DNA from: Paracoccaceae bacterium
GTDB lineage: Bacteria > Pseudomonadota > Alphaproteobacteria > Rhodobacterales > Rhodobacteraceae
Direction of reading: 5' to 3'
DNA: 64,000 nucleotides
Assembly (NCBI GenBank): GCA_007692585.1
Contig: REBU01000075.1
Coordinates: forward strand, 1 to 64,000
The notes under the pieces: model-generated
What the model was told of the DNA's origin: nothing
What the model saw: the letters and a program-made list of their open reading frames with translations, nothing else
Database searches by the model: none
Position numbers and translations under genes: made by a program
Shown: piece by piece, positions 52,686 through 61,208 of the stretch
Layout: each line of letters opens with the position of its first letter
Position numbering within the stretch: position 1 is the first letter of the stretch

Positions 52686-53489
52686 TCAGTAAACGCCACC
52701 TGTTACTTCCGGCGCGCTTTGTCCGCGAATGTCGCGGATGGATGCCTTCGCCGCGCCCATCACCAAGCCCAGATCCGAGGCGATGGCGACATAGGAAAAG
52801 CCCATCTCGATATAGCTGCGCACGGTCGCGGCATCGGCCCCGACAATCCCGCAGGCAACCCCGGCCTTGCGTGCGGCCTGCGCGGCATCACGCAGCGCGG
52901 CCTGCACATCCTTGTGGGCGATCTGGCCCAGAAGTCCCATGCCGCCCGACAGATCACCGGGTCCGATGAAGATCGCATCCACACCGTCAAGGGCTCCAAT
53001 CTCGGGCATCAATGCCACGGCTTCAGGGGTCTCCAGTTGCAGGATCACTGCGACGTGATCATTGGCGCGGGCCAGATAGTCCGGCACCATCCCGAAACGG
53101 CTGGCGCGGTGCATCGCGGCCACGCCGCGCGTGCCTTGCGGGGGATAGCGTGTGGCGGCGACGGCGGCGCGGGCTTCCTCCAGTGACTGGATGAAGGGGA
53201 ACATGATCGAACGCGCGCCTGCATCCATCACCCGCTTGACCGTGACCGGGTCATTCCACGGCACGCGCAACACGACTTCGGCGGGCGTGCCCGACAGCGC
53301 TTGCAGGATCGCGGTTGCCTGCGCCAGATCGATCGGGGAGTGTTCCATATCGACCAGAACCCAGTCATAGCCCGCATGGCCCATGGCCTCGGCGATGATG
53401 GGGCTGGCGGACATGATCCATGTGCCCAGCGCAGGGGTGCCCTCGCGCGCGGCCATCCAGCCCTTGAAACGATTGGCGTCACCCGTCAT
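52686..53489 (-). CDS. HpcH/HpaI-family aldolase (2-keto-3-deoxy acid aldolase)
   Basis: A 267-residue class II aldolase. Recognised by VLVDMEHSP with H50, VLRVPWND with R75, LQLETPEAV (metal Glu, near 150) and IFIGPGDLSGGMG (metal Asp, near 176). The family splits 2-keto-3-deoxy sugar acids into pyruvate and an aldehyde. AAAGGACCGCAAG precedes the ATG. Following the dehydratase, it would cleave a 2-keto-3-deoxy-aldonate to pyruvate and, for a pentose, glycolaldehyde. Confidence 0.9.
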   Translation of the reverse strand: MTGDANRFKGWMAAREGTPALGTWIMSASPIIAEAMGHAGYDWVLVDMEHSPIDLAQATAILQALSGTPAEVVLRVPWNDPVTVKRVMDAGARSIMFPFIQSLEEARAAVAATRYPPQGTRGVAAMHRASRFGMVPDYLARANDHVAVILQLETPEAVALMPEIGALDGVDAIFIGPGDLSGGMGLLGQIAHKDVQAALRDAAQAARKAGVACGIVGADAATVRSYIEMGFSYVAIASDLGLVMGAAKASIRDIRGQSAPEVTGGVY

Positions 53490-53501
53490 CTTGCGGTCCT
53501 T

Positions 53502-55223
53502 TCAGAAGATTTCCGGCTCAGGCTCATCCGGCCCGCCTTGTAGAATTTCGAAATCGCAGCCCTTGTCGGCCTGTGTGACATGTTCGCAGAAAAGCGCCGT
53601 ATAGCCGCGCGTGCTGCGTGGGGCAGGGGGCGTCCAGGCGGCGCGGCGGGCGGCCAGTTCAGCCTCTGACACCAATAGTTCCAGCCGTTTTGCACCGACA
53701 TCCAGCACGATCTCATCGCCGTCGCGCACCAGCGCCAGCGGCCCGCCCACCGCACTTTCCGGGGCTACATGCAACACGCAGGTGCCGTAATGCGTGCCGC
53801 TCATGCGTGCATCAGAGATGCGCACCATATCGCGCACGCCCTGCGCCAGAAGGTGTTTCGGGATCGGCAGCGCGCCCCATTCCGGCATGCCCGGTGCGCC
53901 CTTGGGACCGGCATTGCGCAGCACCAGCACGGACGCTGCCGTGATGCCCAGCGCAGGGTCATCGATGCGCGCGACCAGATCGGCATGGGTGTCGAAGACC
54001 ACCGCGCGACCGCGATGCTGCATCAGATGCGGGCTGGCGGCACTGGGTTTGATCACGGCCCCATCGGGCGCGAGATTGCCGCGCAGCACGGCCAGCGCTG
54101 CGGCTTGCGACACGGGCCGGTCAAGCGGGCGGATCACCTCATCGTCGTAGCACGCGGCCCTGTCCAGCGCATCGGCCAGCGTGCCGGTGACTGTGCGCGC
54201 GGACAGGTCCAGATGATCGCGCAGCCGCGCAAGCAGCGCGGGCAGGCCGCCTGCGAAATGGAAATCCTCCATCAGCCGGTCGCCCGCCGGGAAGATATTG
54301 ACCAGCACCGGCACTTCGCCCGCCGCGCGGTCCAGATCAGCCAGACCGAAATCGATGCCTGCGCGCCGCGCCAGCGCCACCAGATGTACCGCGGCATTCG
54401 TGGACCCGCCCAGCGCCATGAACACCCGCGCACCATTCGCGAAAGACGCGGGGCTGAGCACGTCGGACGGGCGCAGATTGTCCCAGACCATTTCGACAAT
54501 GCGCGACCCGCAGGCCGAGGCCATGCGGCTATGGCCCGAGTCAGCCGCCGGGATCGAGGACGCGCCGGGCAGGCTGAGGCCCATCGCATCAACGATCGAG
54601 GTCATGGTCGAGGCCGTGCCCATCGTGTTGCAAGTGCCGAAGGACCGCGTCATGCGGCTTTCCAGATCAACCCAATCGGCGTCCGAGATCTCGCCCGAGC
54701 GCAGCTTGTCCCAATAGGCGCGGGTATGGGTGCCTGCACCCAGCGTCTTGCCCTTCCAGCGCCCGTTCAGCATCGGGCCTGCGGGGCAGAAGATCGCCGG
54801 GATATTCATCGAGATTGCGCCCATCAACAGCCCCGGCGTGGTCTTGTCACAGCCGCCCATCAGCACCGCGCCGTCGATGGGATGCGAGCGCAAGAGCTCC
54901 TCGCATTCCATCGCCAGAAAATTGCGGTAGAGCATGGTCGTGGGCTTGACCATCACCTCGCCCAGCGACAGCGCGGGCAGTTCCACCGGAAAGCCGCCTG
55001 CGGCCCAGACCGCGCGCTTCACGGCCTCGGCCCGGTCGCGCAGATGCGCATGGCAAGGGCTGAGATCCGACCATGTGTTGATGATCCCGATCACGGGCTT
55101 GCCCATGAATTCCTCGCGCCGCAGCCCCATCTGCTGCGTGCGCTGACGATGCGCGAAACCGCGCATATCCTGCGAAGCATACCACCGCTGGCTGCGAAGA
55201 TCTGCAAGGCTGCGTTTTGACAC
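53502..55223 (-). CDS. IlvD/EDD-family sugar acid dehydratase
   Basis: A 573-residue [2Fe-2S] dehydratase. Cluster ligands are C57 (LSPCHAH), C125 (GGCDKT) and C198 (GTCNTMG), with K127 as the usual carbamylated metal-binding Lys; the spacings equal those of L-arabinonate dehydratase of Rhizobium. It turns an aldonate into a 2-keto-3-deoxy acid. The GTG at 55223 is chosen as start because GGGAGGGAGTC directly precedes it; an ATG seven codons upstream and a longer frame lack such a site. It is the first gene of the leftward sugar operon. Confidence 0.9.
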   Translation of the reverse strand: MSKRSLADLRSQRWYASQDMRGFAHRQRTQQMGLRREEFMGKPVIGIINTWSDLSPCHAHLRDRAEAVKRAVWAAGGFPVELPALSLGEVMVKPTTMLYRNFLAMECEELLRSHPIDGAVLMGGCDKTTPGLLMGAISMNIPAIFCPAGPMLNGRWKGKTLGAGTHTRAYWDKLRSGEISDADWVDLESRMTRSFGTCNTMGTASTMTSIVDAMGLSLPGASSIPAADSGHSRMASACGSRIVEMVWDNLRPSDVLSPASFANGARVFMALGGSTNAAVHLVALARRAGIDFGLADLDRAAGEVPVLVNIFPAGDRLMEDFHFAGGLPALLARLRDHLDLSARTVTGTLADALDRAACYDDEVIRPLDRPVSQAAALAVLRGNLAPDGAVIKPSAASPHLMQHRGRAVVFDTHADLVARIDDPALGITAASVLVLRNAGPKGAPGMPEWGALPIPKHLLAQGVRDMVRISDARMSGTHYGTCVLHVAPESAVGGPLALVRDGDEIVLDVGAKRLELLVSEAELAARRAAWTPPAPRSTRGYTALFCEHVTQADKGCDFEILQGGPDEPEPEIF

Positions 55224-55364
55224 GACTCCCTCCCGATTTGGCATGCATGCGCCTGCCAGAACCCGTCCGCGACACTGTGTCAGCATTTTAAGATCGCTGC
55301 AAGATGAGAAATTTTGAGCATCTTTATTTTAGCGGCATGAGGGAGGGGCTTATCGTATAGCAAT

Positions 55365-55374
55365 GTTTTAAAAC
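55365..55374. promoter_or_regulatory. Putative LacI operator, GTTTTAAAAC
   Basis: Perfect 10-base palindrome with flanking AAT and GATT in the 264-base divergent region between the dehydratase and TRAP operons. It lacks the classic central CG of many LacI sites, so assignment to the LacI gene at 58654 is tentative. A second dyad, GACAC-T-GTGTC, lies at 55271-55281 near the dehydratase start. Confidence 0.35.
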
Positions 55375-55487
55375 GATTATATTTAATATTAACGAGATTG
55401 ACAGGTCGTATCGTGACATGCTAGCTTATTTCGTAGCGCTGCGATTTTTGGAGGAAAGACCGTTGCGCGATCAATGGGAGGGGCAGA

Positions 55488-56033
55488 ATGGACGCAGTTA
55501 TCCGCGTGCTGGATGTCGTGAACAGATGGCTGACGCGCATCGCCGGATATGCTGCAACAGCCCTGCTCTTCGGCATGCTCAGCATCGTCATCGTGCACGT
55601 CTTTTACCGCTATGTGCTGAATGACAGTTTCGGCTGGACCGAAGAGCTGTCGCGCACGATGATGGTCTGGATGGCGTTTCTCTATTTCCCGACCGCGCAT
55701 CGCTACGGGATGAATGTCAGCCTCGATGTCTTTGTCGCTGCGATCCAGCATCACCCCATCATGCGCTATGTTGGGCTCATGATTGAACTGTCGGTCTTTG
55801 TGCTCTTGTGTGGGGCGATCTGGTATAGCTGGGGACTGGTGTCGCGGGCCTCATCAAGTTTCACGCTCTCGCTGCGCCTGCCGCTCGCCTATGTCTATGC
55901 AATCATGCCCATCGGCTTCGGTCTGGTGGCACTTGTCTCGTTTGAGCGTCTGCTGCGTCTGCTCGGCAATCTGGTGCATCCGGGCCGCTATCAGGTGAAT
56001 GTTTTCGGATCCTCCACCGGCGCGGAGAGCTGA
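55488..56033 (+). CDS. TRAP transporter small membrane subunit (DctQ type)
   Basis: A 181-residue protein with four hydrophobic segments. The conserved VFYRYVLNDSFGWTEELSRT stretch (near 38-57) is typical of DctQ. GGGAGGGGCAGA precedes the ATG. It is the first gene of a rightward operon divergent from the sugar oxidation genes; the gene order small, large, receptor differs from the first TRAP set, where the receptor comes first. Confidence 0.92.
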   Translation: MDAVIRVLDVVNRWLTRIAGYAATALLFGMLSIVIVHVFYRYVLNDSFGWTEELSRTMMVWMAFLYFPTAHRYGMNVSLDVFVAAIQHHPIMRYVGLMIELSVFVLLCGAIWYSWGLVSRASSSFTLSLRLPLAYVYAIMPIGFGLVALVSFERLLRLLGNLVHPGRYQVNVFGSSTGAES

Positions 56034-56037
56034 GGTC

Positions 56038-57324
56038 ATGGCATTTCTGTACATCTGGATCTTCCTCGGGCTTCTGATCATTGGCACGCCGATTGTCTTT
56101 GTGATGCTGCTCGCGCCGGGCATGACGCTGATCATCGAAAACAATCCGCGGTTCCTCAATCTGCTCGTGCAGCGTCTGTTTGCGGGGATCGACAGCTTTC
56201 CGCTCATGGCGCTGCCCTTCTTCATCCTCGCGGGCGAGTTGATGACTGCGGGCGGGGTGACCAGCCGCATCGTGCGCTTCGCCGAAACCTTTGTCGCCCA
56301 TCGCAAGGCGGGCTTGGGGCAAGTGTCAGTGTCATCCTCGATCATGCTCGCGGGCGGGTCGGGGTCTGCGGTAGCCGATGCTTCGGCGTTGGGGGGCGTG
56401 ATGATCCCCGGCATGCATCAGGCGGGCTATACCAAGTCCTTTTCTGCCGCGATCACAGCCGCCTCGTCGGTGCTGGCGTCAATCATCCCGCCCTCGGGGC
56501 TGATGATCCTCTATGCCTTCATCATGAATGTCTCGGTCGCAGCGATGTTCGCGGCCAGCATCATTCCGGGCCTGATCATCGGTTTCGGGCTGATGGTCGT
56601 GGTGGCCATCGTGGCGCGGTTTCGCAGCTTCCCTGACCCTGCCCCGCGCGCCAGCTGGGCTGAGACATGGCAGACGGGCAAAGCCGCCTTCCTGCCGCTG
56701 CTGACCCCGATCATCCTGATAGGCGGCATCGTGGGCGGTGTTTTCACACCGACCGAGGGTGCGGCCGTCGCAGCTTTCTACGCGTTGGTCCTGGGCGTGT
56801 TCATCACCCGCGAAATCAGTTTCATGCAACTGATCGACGTGTTTTCGAAGGCCGCGCTGAAATCCGCGATCATCCTGCTTCTGGTCGGCGCTGCGGTGTC
56901 CTTCGCCTCGCTTGTAAGCCTGAAAGGCACGCCGCAACTGGTCTCGGGCTTCATCCTGAACATCACCAGCGATCCGCTGATGCTGTTTCTGGTCGTGGTG
57001 CTCTTCCTGCTGGCCATCGGCACGATCATGGATGCAGGCCCCGCGATCCTGATCCTTGCGCCGATCCTTGCCCCTGTGATGGTTGGCGTGGGCATTCATC
57101 CGATCCATTTCGCCGTCGTGATGTGCACCACGCTGATCATCGGGCTGATCACGCCACCTTTGGGACTGGTGCTCTTTGTGGTCTCGGGCATTTCGGGCGA
57201 ACGGATCGAACGAATTGCATGGGATCTCATCCCCTATTTCCTGTTTGAGGTCGCGGTTGTCGTGACGCTCGTGCTGTTTCCCGATCTGGTCATGTGGTTG
57301 CCACGCCAGCTTGGGTATGTCTGA
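56038..57324 (+). CDS. TRAP transporter large membrane subunit (DctM type)
   Basis: A 428-residue permease with about twelve hydrophobic segments. LPFFILAGELMTAGGVTSRI near 59-78, ASIIPPSGLMILYAFIMNVS near 148-167 and IGLITPPLGLVLFVVSGISG near 368-387 are DctM hallmarks. It follows the small subunit by four bases. Confidence 0.93.
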   Translation: MAFLYIWIFLGLLIIGTPIVFVMLLAPGMTLIIENNPRFLNLLVQRLFAGIDSFPLMALPFFILAGELMTAGGVTSRIVRFAETFVAHRKAGLGQVSVSSSIMLAGGSGSAVADASALGGVMIPGMHQAGYTKSFSAAITAASSVLASIIPPSGLMILYAFIMNVSVAAMFAASIIPGLIIGFGLMVVVAIVARFRSFPDPAPRASWAETWQTGKAAFLPLLTPIILIGGIVGGVFTPTEGAAVAAFYALVLGVFITREISFMQLIDVFSKAALKSAIILLLVGAAVSFASLVSLKGTPQLVSGFILNITSDPLMLFLVVVLFLLAIGTIMDAGPAILILAPILAPVMVGVGIHPIHFAVVMCTTLIIGLITPPLGLVLFVVSGISGERIERIAWDLIPYFLFEVAVVVTLVLFPDLVMWLPRQLGYV

Positions 57325-57355
57325 CGAAACTAATCCAAAAAGGGAGGAATCTGCT

Positions 57356-58438
57356 ATGTTGAACCTGAAAAACGCCCTTCGCGGCACGCGCGCCGCCCTG
57401 CTGGCGGGCGCGGTCGCGCTGACGGGCGGCCTTACGCCCCAGGCGCTGGAGGCAACCGAGCTGAACCTTGTGTTTCTGGCCAATGAAGATGACCAGGAAT
57501 ATGACGCAGCACTGGTGTTCAAGAATTTCGTCGAAGCCCGTACGGGGGGCGAGGTCAGCGTGAATATCTTTGTGGGCGCGCAGCTTTGCGGGTCGGCCAA
57601 TGAGTGCTTTGAATCCATGCGCGCGGGCGTTGTGAACATGTATACGGCCACCGCCGGCGGCGCTTCGGCGATTTTCCCGCCCGTGCAGGGGATGGACATC
57701 CCCTATGCGCTGACGTCCGACCGTGTGGCGCAACTTGTCCTGCAGGATCAGGATTTCACCAACTTCATGCGCGGCAAGATCCTCGAGTCGTCCAATAACG
57801 ACATCCTTCTTCTGGCCATGACCCAGACCGGCGGCTGGCGCAATATCGCGACCCGTGATCGCCCGGTCCGCACGCCAGAAGATGCCGCTGGAATCCGCTT
57901 CCGCACCATCGAATCCCAGCTTCAGCAGCAGCTCGTCCGTGCCATGGGCGGCTCACCGACGCCCGTGCCGTGGCTCGAAGTCTATACCGCGCTTCAGACC
58001 GGCGTGGTCGATGGTACCCTGAATTCAATCAGCGACATCGCCAACATGAACTTTCAGGAACAGCTGAAATATCTGACGCTGGATGGTAATGCCTACATGG
58101 CGTCGATGTGGTTCATCGACAATGCCACTTTCCAGTCGCTGACGCCGGAACAGCAAGCGGTGGTACTTGATGGCGGCGCGCTGATGTCCACGATCCAGTT
58201 CGGCATCCAGCCCCGTAAAGAGCTGGAAGCCTATCAGAAATGGCTGTCTGCCGGAAATGAGATCATCGCCCTGACGGACGAGGAGATGGACCAGTTCCGC
58301 GCGCTCTCGGAGCCGATCCGCGACTGGTATCTGAGCAGCTTCGGCGCTGCAGGCGAAGAATTCCTTGCAGAGTTTGAAGCCGCTGTCGGACGGGCCGAGG
58401 CACAGGTCGAAAGCGACCGCGCGTCGGCCATACGCTGA
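57356..58438 (+). CDS. TRAP transporter receptor (DctP type)
   Basis: A 360-residue periplasmic receptor with a signal peptide over about residues 1-33 (cleavage near ALEA-TE). The ligand region GIRFRTIESQLQQQLVRAMG near 180-199 carries the conserved Arg, and EVYTALQTGVVDGTLN near 208-223 is the family motif. AAAGGGAGGAATC precedes the ATG. By position it imports the acid or sugar acid (or uronate) oxidised by the divergent operon. Confidence 0.92.
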   Translation: MLNLKNALRGTRAALLAGAVALTGGLTPQALEATELNLVFLANEDDQEYDAALVFKNFVEARTGGEVSVNIFVGAQLCGSANECFESMRAGVVNMYTATAGGASAIFPPVQGMDIPYALTSDRVAQLVLQDQDFTNFMRGKILESSNNDILLLAMTQTGGWRNIATRDRPVRTPEDAAGIRFRTIESQLQQQLVRAMGGSPTPVPWLEVYTALQTGVVDGTLNSISDIANMNFQEQLKYLTLDGNAYMASMWFIDNATFQSLTPEQQAVVLDGGALMSTIQFGIQPRKELEAYQKWLSAGNEIIALTDEEMDQFRALSEPIRDWYLSSFGAAGEEFLAEFEAAVGRAEAQVESDRASAIR

Positions 58439-58653
58439 GGGGCGGATCGCCTGCGCCAAACACAAGAGGTGCGGACGGGTCAGCCCTGACCGCATCTTTT
58501 GCGCCGCGGGTGGACGTGGCCATGGACGCGCCCACCCGCTGCATCTTCCGCATGTCCCGCTGGCGCAAAAATCATGAGCGGCGCATCAGGCAGCTTGCTC
58601 ATGTCGCGCTGCGCGGGCATGAAGTCACAGATCGCCGCCACGGAGCCTGCCGC

Positions 58654-59736
58654 ATGCCCGAACACCGCCAGCGCCGCTCAACCCAGCGCACCACCATGAG
58701 CGATGTGGCCCGTATCGCGGAAGTCTCGCCCTCGACGGTCTCGTTGTTTCTGCGCGACCCTGACGCTGTCTCCGAACGGCGCAGGCTGCGCATCCAGCGC
58801 GCCATTGACACGCTACGCTACGTGCCCAACCGCATGGCCGGATCGCTGGCCGCGGCTTCGACGCGGGTGGTGGGCGTGATCGTGCCATCGCTGGTCAACA
58901 GCTTCTTTTCCGAAACCGTCAGCACGCTGCAAACGGCCCTGATGGCGCAGGGCTATCAGATCCTGATCGGCCACACCTCTTACGACCCGACCCGCGAGGA
59001 AGAATTGGTGCGCACCTTCCTGTCCTGGTCCCCCTCTGGCATCGTGCTGACCGGGCTTGGCCACAGCCGCGCGACGCGCCAGATGCTCGAAGGCTCCAGC
59101 GTGCCAGTGGTCGAGATGTGGGAGACCGGCCCCCAGCCGATTGATCTGATGGTGGGGTTTTCGCATGCCGATGTCGGACGACTGCAGGCTCGGCATCTGA
59201 TCGACCGCGGCTGCCGTGCGATTGCGTTTCTTGGGGCCGAACTGGGCCGCGACGCCCGCGCGAGCCAACGCGCGCAGGGCTATAGTGATGTGCTCAATTC
59301 CCATTCCGGTCAGGCGCCGCCCGAGATAGTCACCGCCGATGCGCAAAGCGCCTCGGCGGGTGCGCTGGCCTTTGCGGCGCTGCATGACCGACGCCCGGAA
59401 CTGGATGGCGTGGTGTTTTCCAACGATATCCTCGCCCTCGGAGCGCTGAGCGAAGCGCAGCGTCGCGGTATCGCGATCCCCGAACAGATGCGGATGATTG
59501 GCTTCGGCGGGCTGGATTATACGTCGCAACATGTGGCAGATCTCTCGACCATCGTGCCCCCGCAGCGCGAGATTGGCGACCATGCCGCCGCGCTGCTGCT
59601 CGCGCGTATCGAGGGCCGTCCATGCCCGACGCGCATCATCCTCGACCCTGTGCCGGTCTTTCGCCGCAGCACCGACCCGGCCGTTGCTACGCAGGACCAG
59701 CCTTCGCCCCGCACTCAGCCTGCGCGCGCCCCATGA
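58654..59736 (+). CDS. LacI-family regulator
   Basis: A 360-residue repressor. The helix-turn-helix is MSDVARIAEVSPSTVSLFLR (about 15-34), with the hinge helix near PNRMAGSLAA, and a periplasmic-binding-like ligand domain from about 70 on (VGVIVPSLVNSFFSETVSTL). The start at 58654 is chosen because GGAG lies nine bases upstream; the frame is open further without a site, and an ATG at 58696 would still keep the DNA-binding domain. It closes the TRAP operon region and probably responds to the sugar used by this cluster. Confidence 0.9.
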   Translation: MPEHRQRRSTQRTTMSDVARIAEVSPSTVSLFLRDPDAVSERRRLRIQRAIDTLRYVPNRMAGSLAAASTRVVGVIVPSLVNSFFSETVSTLQTALMAQGYQILIGHTSYDPTREEELVRTFLSWSPSGIVLTGLGHSRATRQMLEGSSVPVVEMWETGPQPIDLMVGFSHADVGRLQARHLIDRGCRAIAFLGAELGRDARASQRAQGYSDVLNSHSGQAPPEIVTADAQSASAGALAFAALHDRRPELDGVVFSNDILALGALSEAQRRGIAIPEQMRMIGFGGLDYTSQHVADLSTIVPPQREIGDHAAALLLARIEGRPCPTRIILDPVPVFRRSTDPAVATQDQPSPRTQPARAP

Positions 59737-59743
59737 ATCAAAT

Positions 59744-59765
59744 ACCGGGCGCAGGAGCGCCCGGT
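59744..59765. terminator. Bidirectional hairpin between convergent genes
   Basis: ACCGGGCGC (59744-59752) pairs with GCGCCCGGT (59757-59765) around AGGA, centred between the LacI stop and the stop of the convergent membrane-protein gene. Tails GTTTG on the plus and ATTTG on the minus strand are only weakly T-rich. Confidence 0.65.
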
Positions 59766-59789
59766 GTTTGAGGCGCATGGGGCCCCGTG

Positions 59790-61001
59790 TCACTCTGCCG
59801 GGACAGGCGCAGCCGTGCGGGGGGTGCCGAAATGGCGGCGGTTGAGCTTGAAGACCAGCCAGATCATTGCAACTTGCGACAGGAGCGCGATTGCTGTCAG
59901 CGCCCAGAAGGTCGGCCCGAATTTCGCGATCAGACCCGCATCGACCAGACCCTTGTTGACGAAGAAATGGACCATCACGGCAAAACCGACACCGGGACAG
60001 ACCAGTGCGTAAGACCCCGGCGAGGTTTCGCGCCCGAACAGGAAGCGCCCCGCGTAGCCCTGACGGATCAGGATAAGACCGGCGAACAGCAGAAACAGAA
60101 CCTGCACGGACAGGAATTTCGTCAATGTGGCCAGAGTTTCACCAGCCGTCGCGGCAGAACCGAAATGGGTCTCCAGCCCGTGGCTCTGACGCAGGCTCAG
60201 GATACCCAGCACGGCCAGCAGCGGCACGATGATCGACAGGGTAGGCGCGGTCTCCGCATTGGCGCCGTTTTCCATCATCGACCGCAATCCCAGCATCATC
60301 GCCACGACCGCGATCAGGCCGGAGGTCATCAGAAAGAACGTCGACAGCACCAGACCGGTCCCGGCAACAGCGGGCAGCGTGCTCATCGCCGCAGGGGCCG
60401 CAAGGCCAACGCCCACCATGGCGAACGCGAAAGCCGGGAGCACCTGACCGAAATTGTTATTGGCCGCACAGTTGAAGCCACCTTCGGTCAGAACCCGGCC
60501 CAGGAACGCGCCATAGAGTTTGAGCGCATAGGCCCCGATCGCCAGAAACCCGATCAGCGCGAACGGAAACAGATACTCGACGACGGACCACAACCCGGGC
60601 ACGAAGACCATCCCGAGAATGAACAGGACGTTGATCGACATGGCCAAGGCCAGCGGCATCGCCAGAACCTGGCTTTGCGCATTGGTCTTGGCAAATTTTG
60701 CGAAGCTTTCGGTTTTCGACCAGGCCGCATAGCGCCGCAGGTTCCAGACCAGAAGCTTGAGGTTCAGGACCGCAAACACGGCGATCCCGGTCACGGCCAC
60801 CACGATCATCCCTTGCGTCAGCGGGGTGCCTGCAGCGAAGGCGGCCATGATATCCTCGAAGACCGGGACCGTCTTGCCGGGATGCGGCAGCCAGTGCATC
60901 AGCCACATGAAGAACGTGACAGCCAGCCCGCCCGCGCCCAGCGAGGCAAGGAAATAAAGCGGGGAATAGGTGTCCGAGGGGCGTGAGGTTTCGGATTGCA
61001 T
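59790..61001 (-). CDS. Multi-pass inner-membrane protein of unknown function
   Basis: A 403-residue protein with about ten to eleven hydrophobic segments and the conserved-looking FNCAANNNFGQVLPAFAFAM stretch near 180-199. The ATG at 61001 is chosen because GAAGGAG lies seven bases upstream. Length and topology recall the TDT/SLAC1-type anion or tellurite-resistance channels. I also have an uncertain memory of similar proteins labelled TsoY-family (seleno)proteins; neither is proven here. It is a single-gene unit with an AT-rich dyad in its promoter region (61016-61039) and is convergent with the LacI gene. Confidence 0.6.
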   Translation of the reverse strand: MQSETSRPSDTYSPLYFLASLGAGGLAVTFFMWLMHWLPHPGKTVPVFEDIMAAFAAGTPLTQGMIVVAVTGIAVFAVLNLKLLVWNLRRYAAWSKTESFAKFAKTNAQSQVLAMPLALAMSINVLFILGMVFVPGLWSVVEYLFPFALIGFLAIGAYALKLYGAFLGRVLTEGGFNCAANNNFGQVLPAFAFAMVGVGLAAPAAMSTLPAVAGTGLVLSTFFLMTSGLIAVVAMMLGLRSMMENGANAETAPTLSIIVPLLAVLGILSLRQSHGLETHFGSAATAGETLATLTKFLSVQVLFLLFAGLILIRQGYAGRFLFGRETSPGSYALVCPGVGFAVMVHFFVNKGLVDAGLIAKFGPTFWALTAIALLSQVAMIWLVFKLNRRHFGTPRTAAPVPAE

Positions 61002-61015
61002 GGCAAGCTCCTTCA

Positions 61016-61039
61016 ATACATTTCATAATATGAATGTAT
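61016..61039. promoter_or_regulatory. AT-rich dyad before the membrane-protein gene
   Basis: ATACATTTCAT (61016-61026) and ATGAATGTAT (61030-61039) form an inverted repeat with one unpaired base, 15 bases upstream of the ATG at 61001. The shape (ATACATT-C ... G-AATGTAT) is typical of ArsR-family sites. The rest of the 61002-61208 gap shows no gene. Confidence 0.4.
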
Positions 61040-61208
61040 CTATATGTTATGCCGGATGCAAGTGAAATCATGTCGCAGTCTGCGCGCCACTCACTCCACA
61101 TCTAGCGGATAGCTGCCAAGCGCACACAAAATAAGGACCGCACCTCTTGACTCACTCCGCCACAGGCTTGACAGTGCTGCACATTGATATGGCCGAGCAA
61201 GGTCCACC

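Noticed and set aside
53769-55220. A 483-codon open frame antisense to the dehydratase
   Set aside because: The sense strand encodes an intact IlvD/EDD enzyme with all cluster cysteines; the antisense product is Arg/His/Gln-rich without domains.
61168-61196. TTGACA and GATATG before smc as a promoter
   Set aside because: The spacing between the hexamers is only 12 bases, too short for a normal sigma-70 promoter; no -10 element is seen at 16-18 bases.
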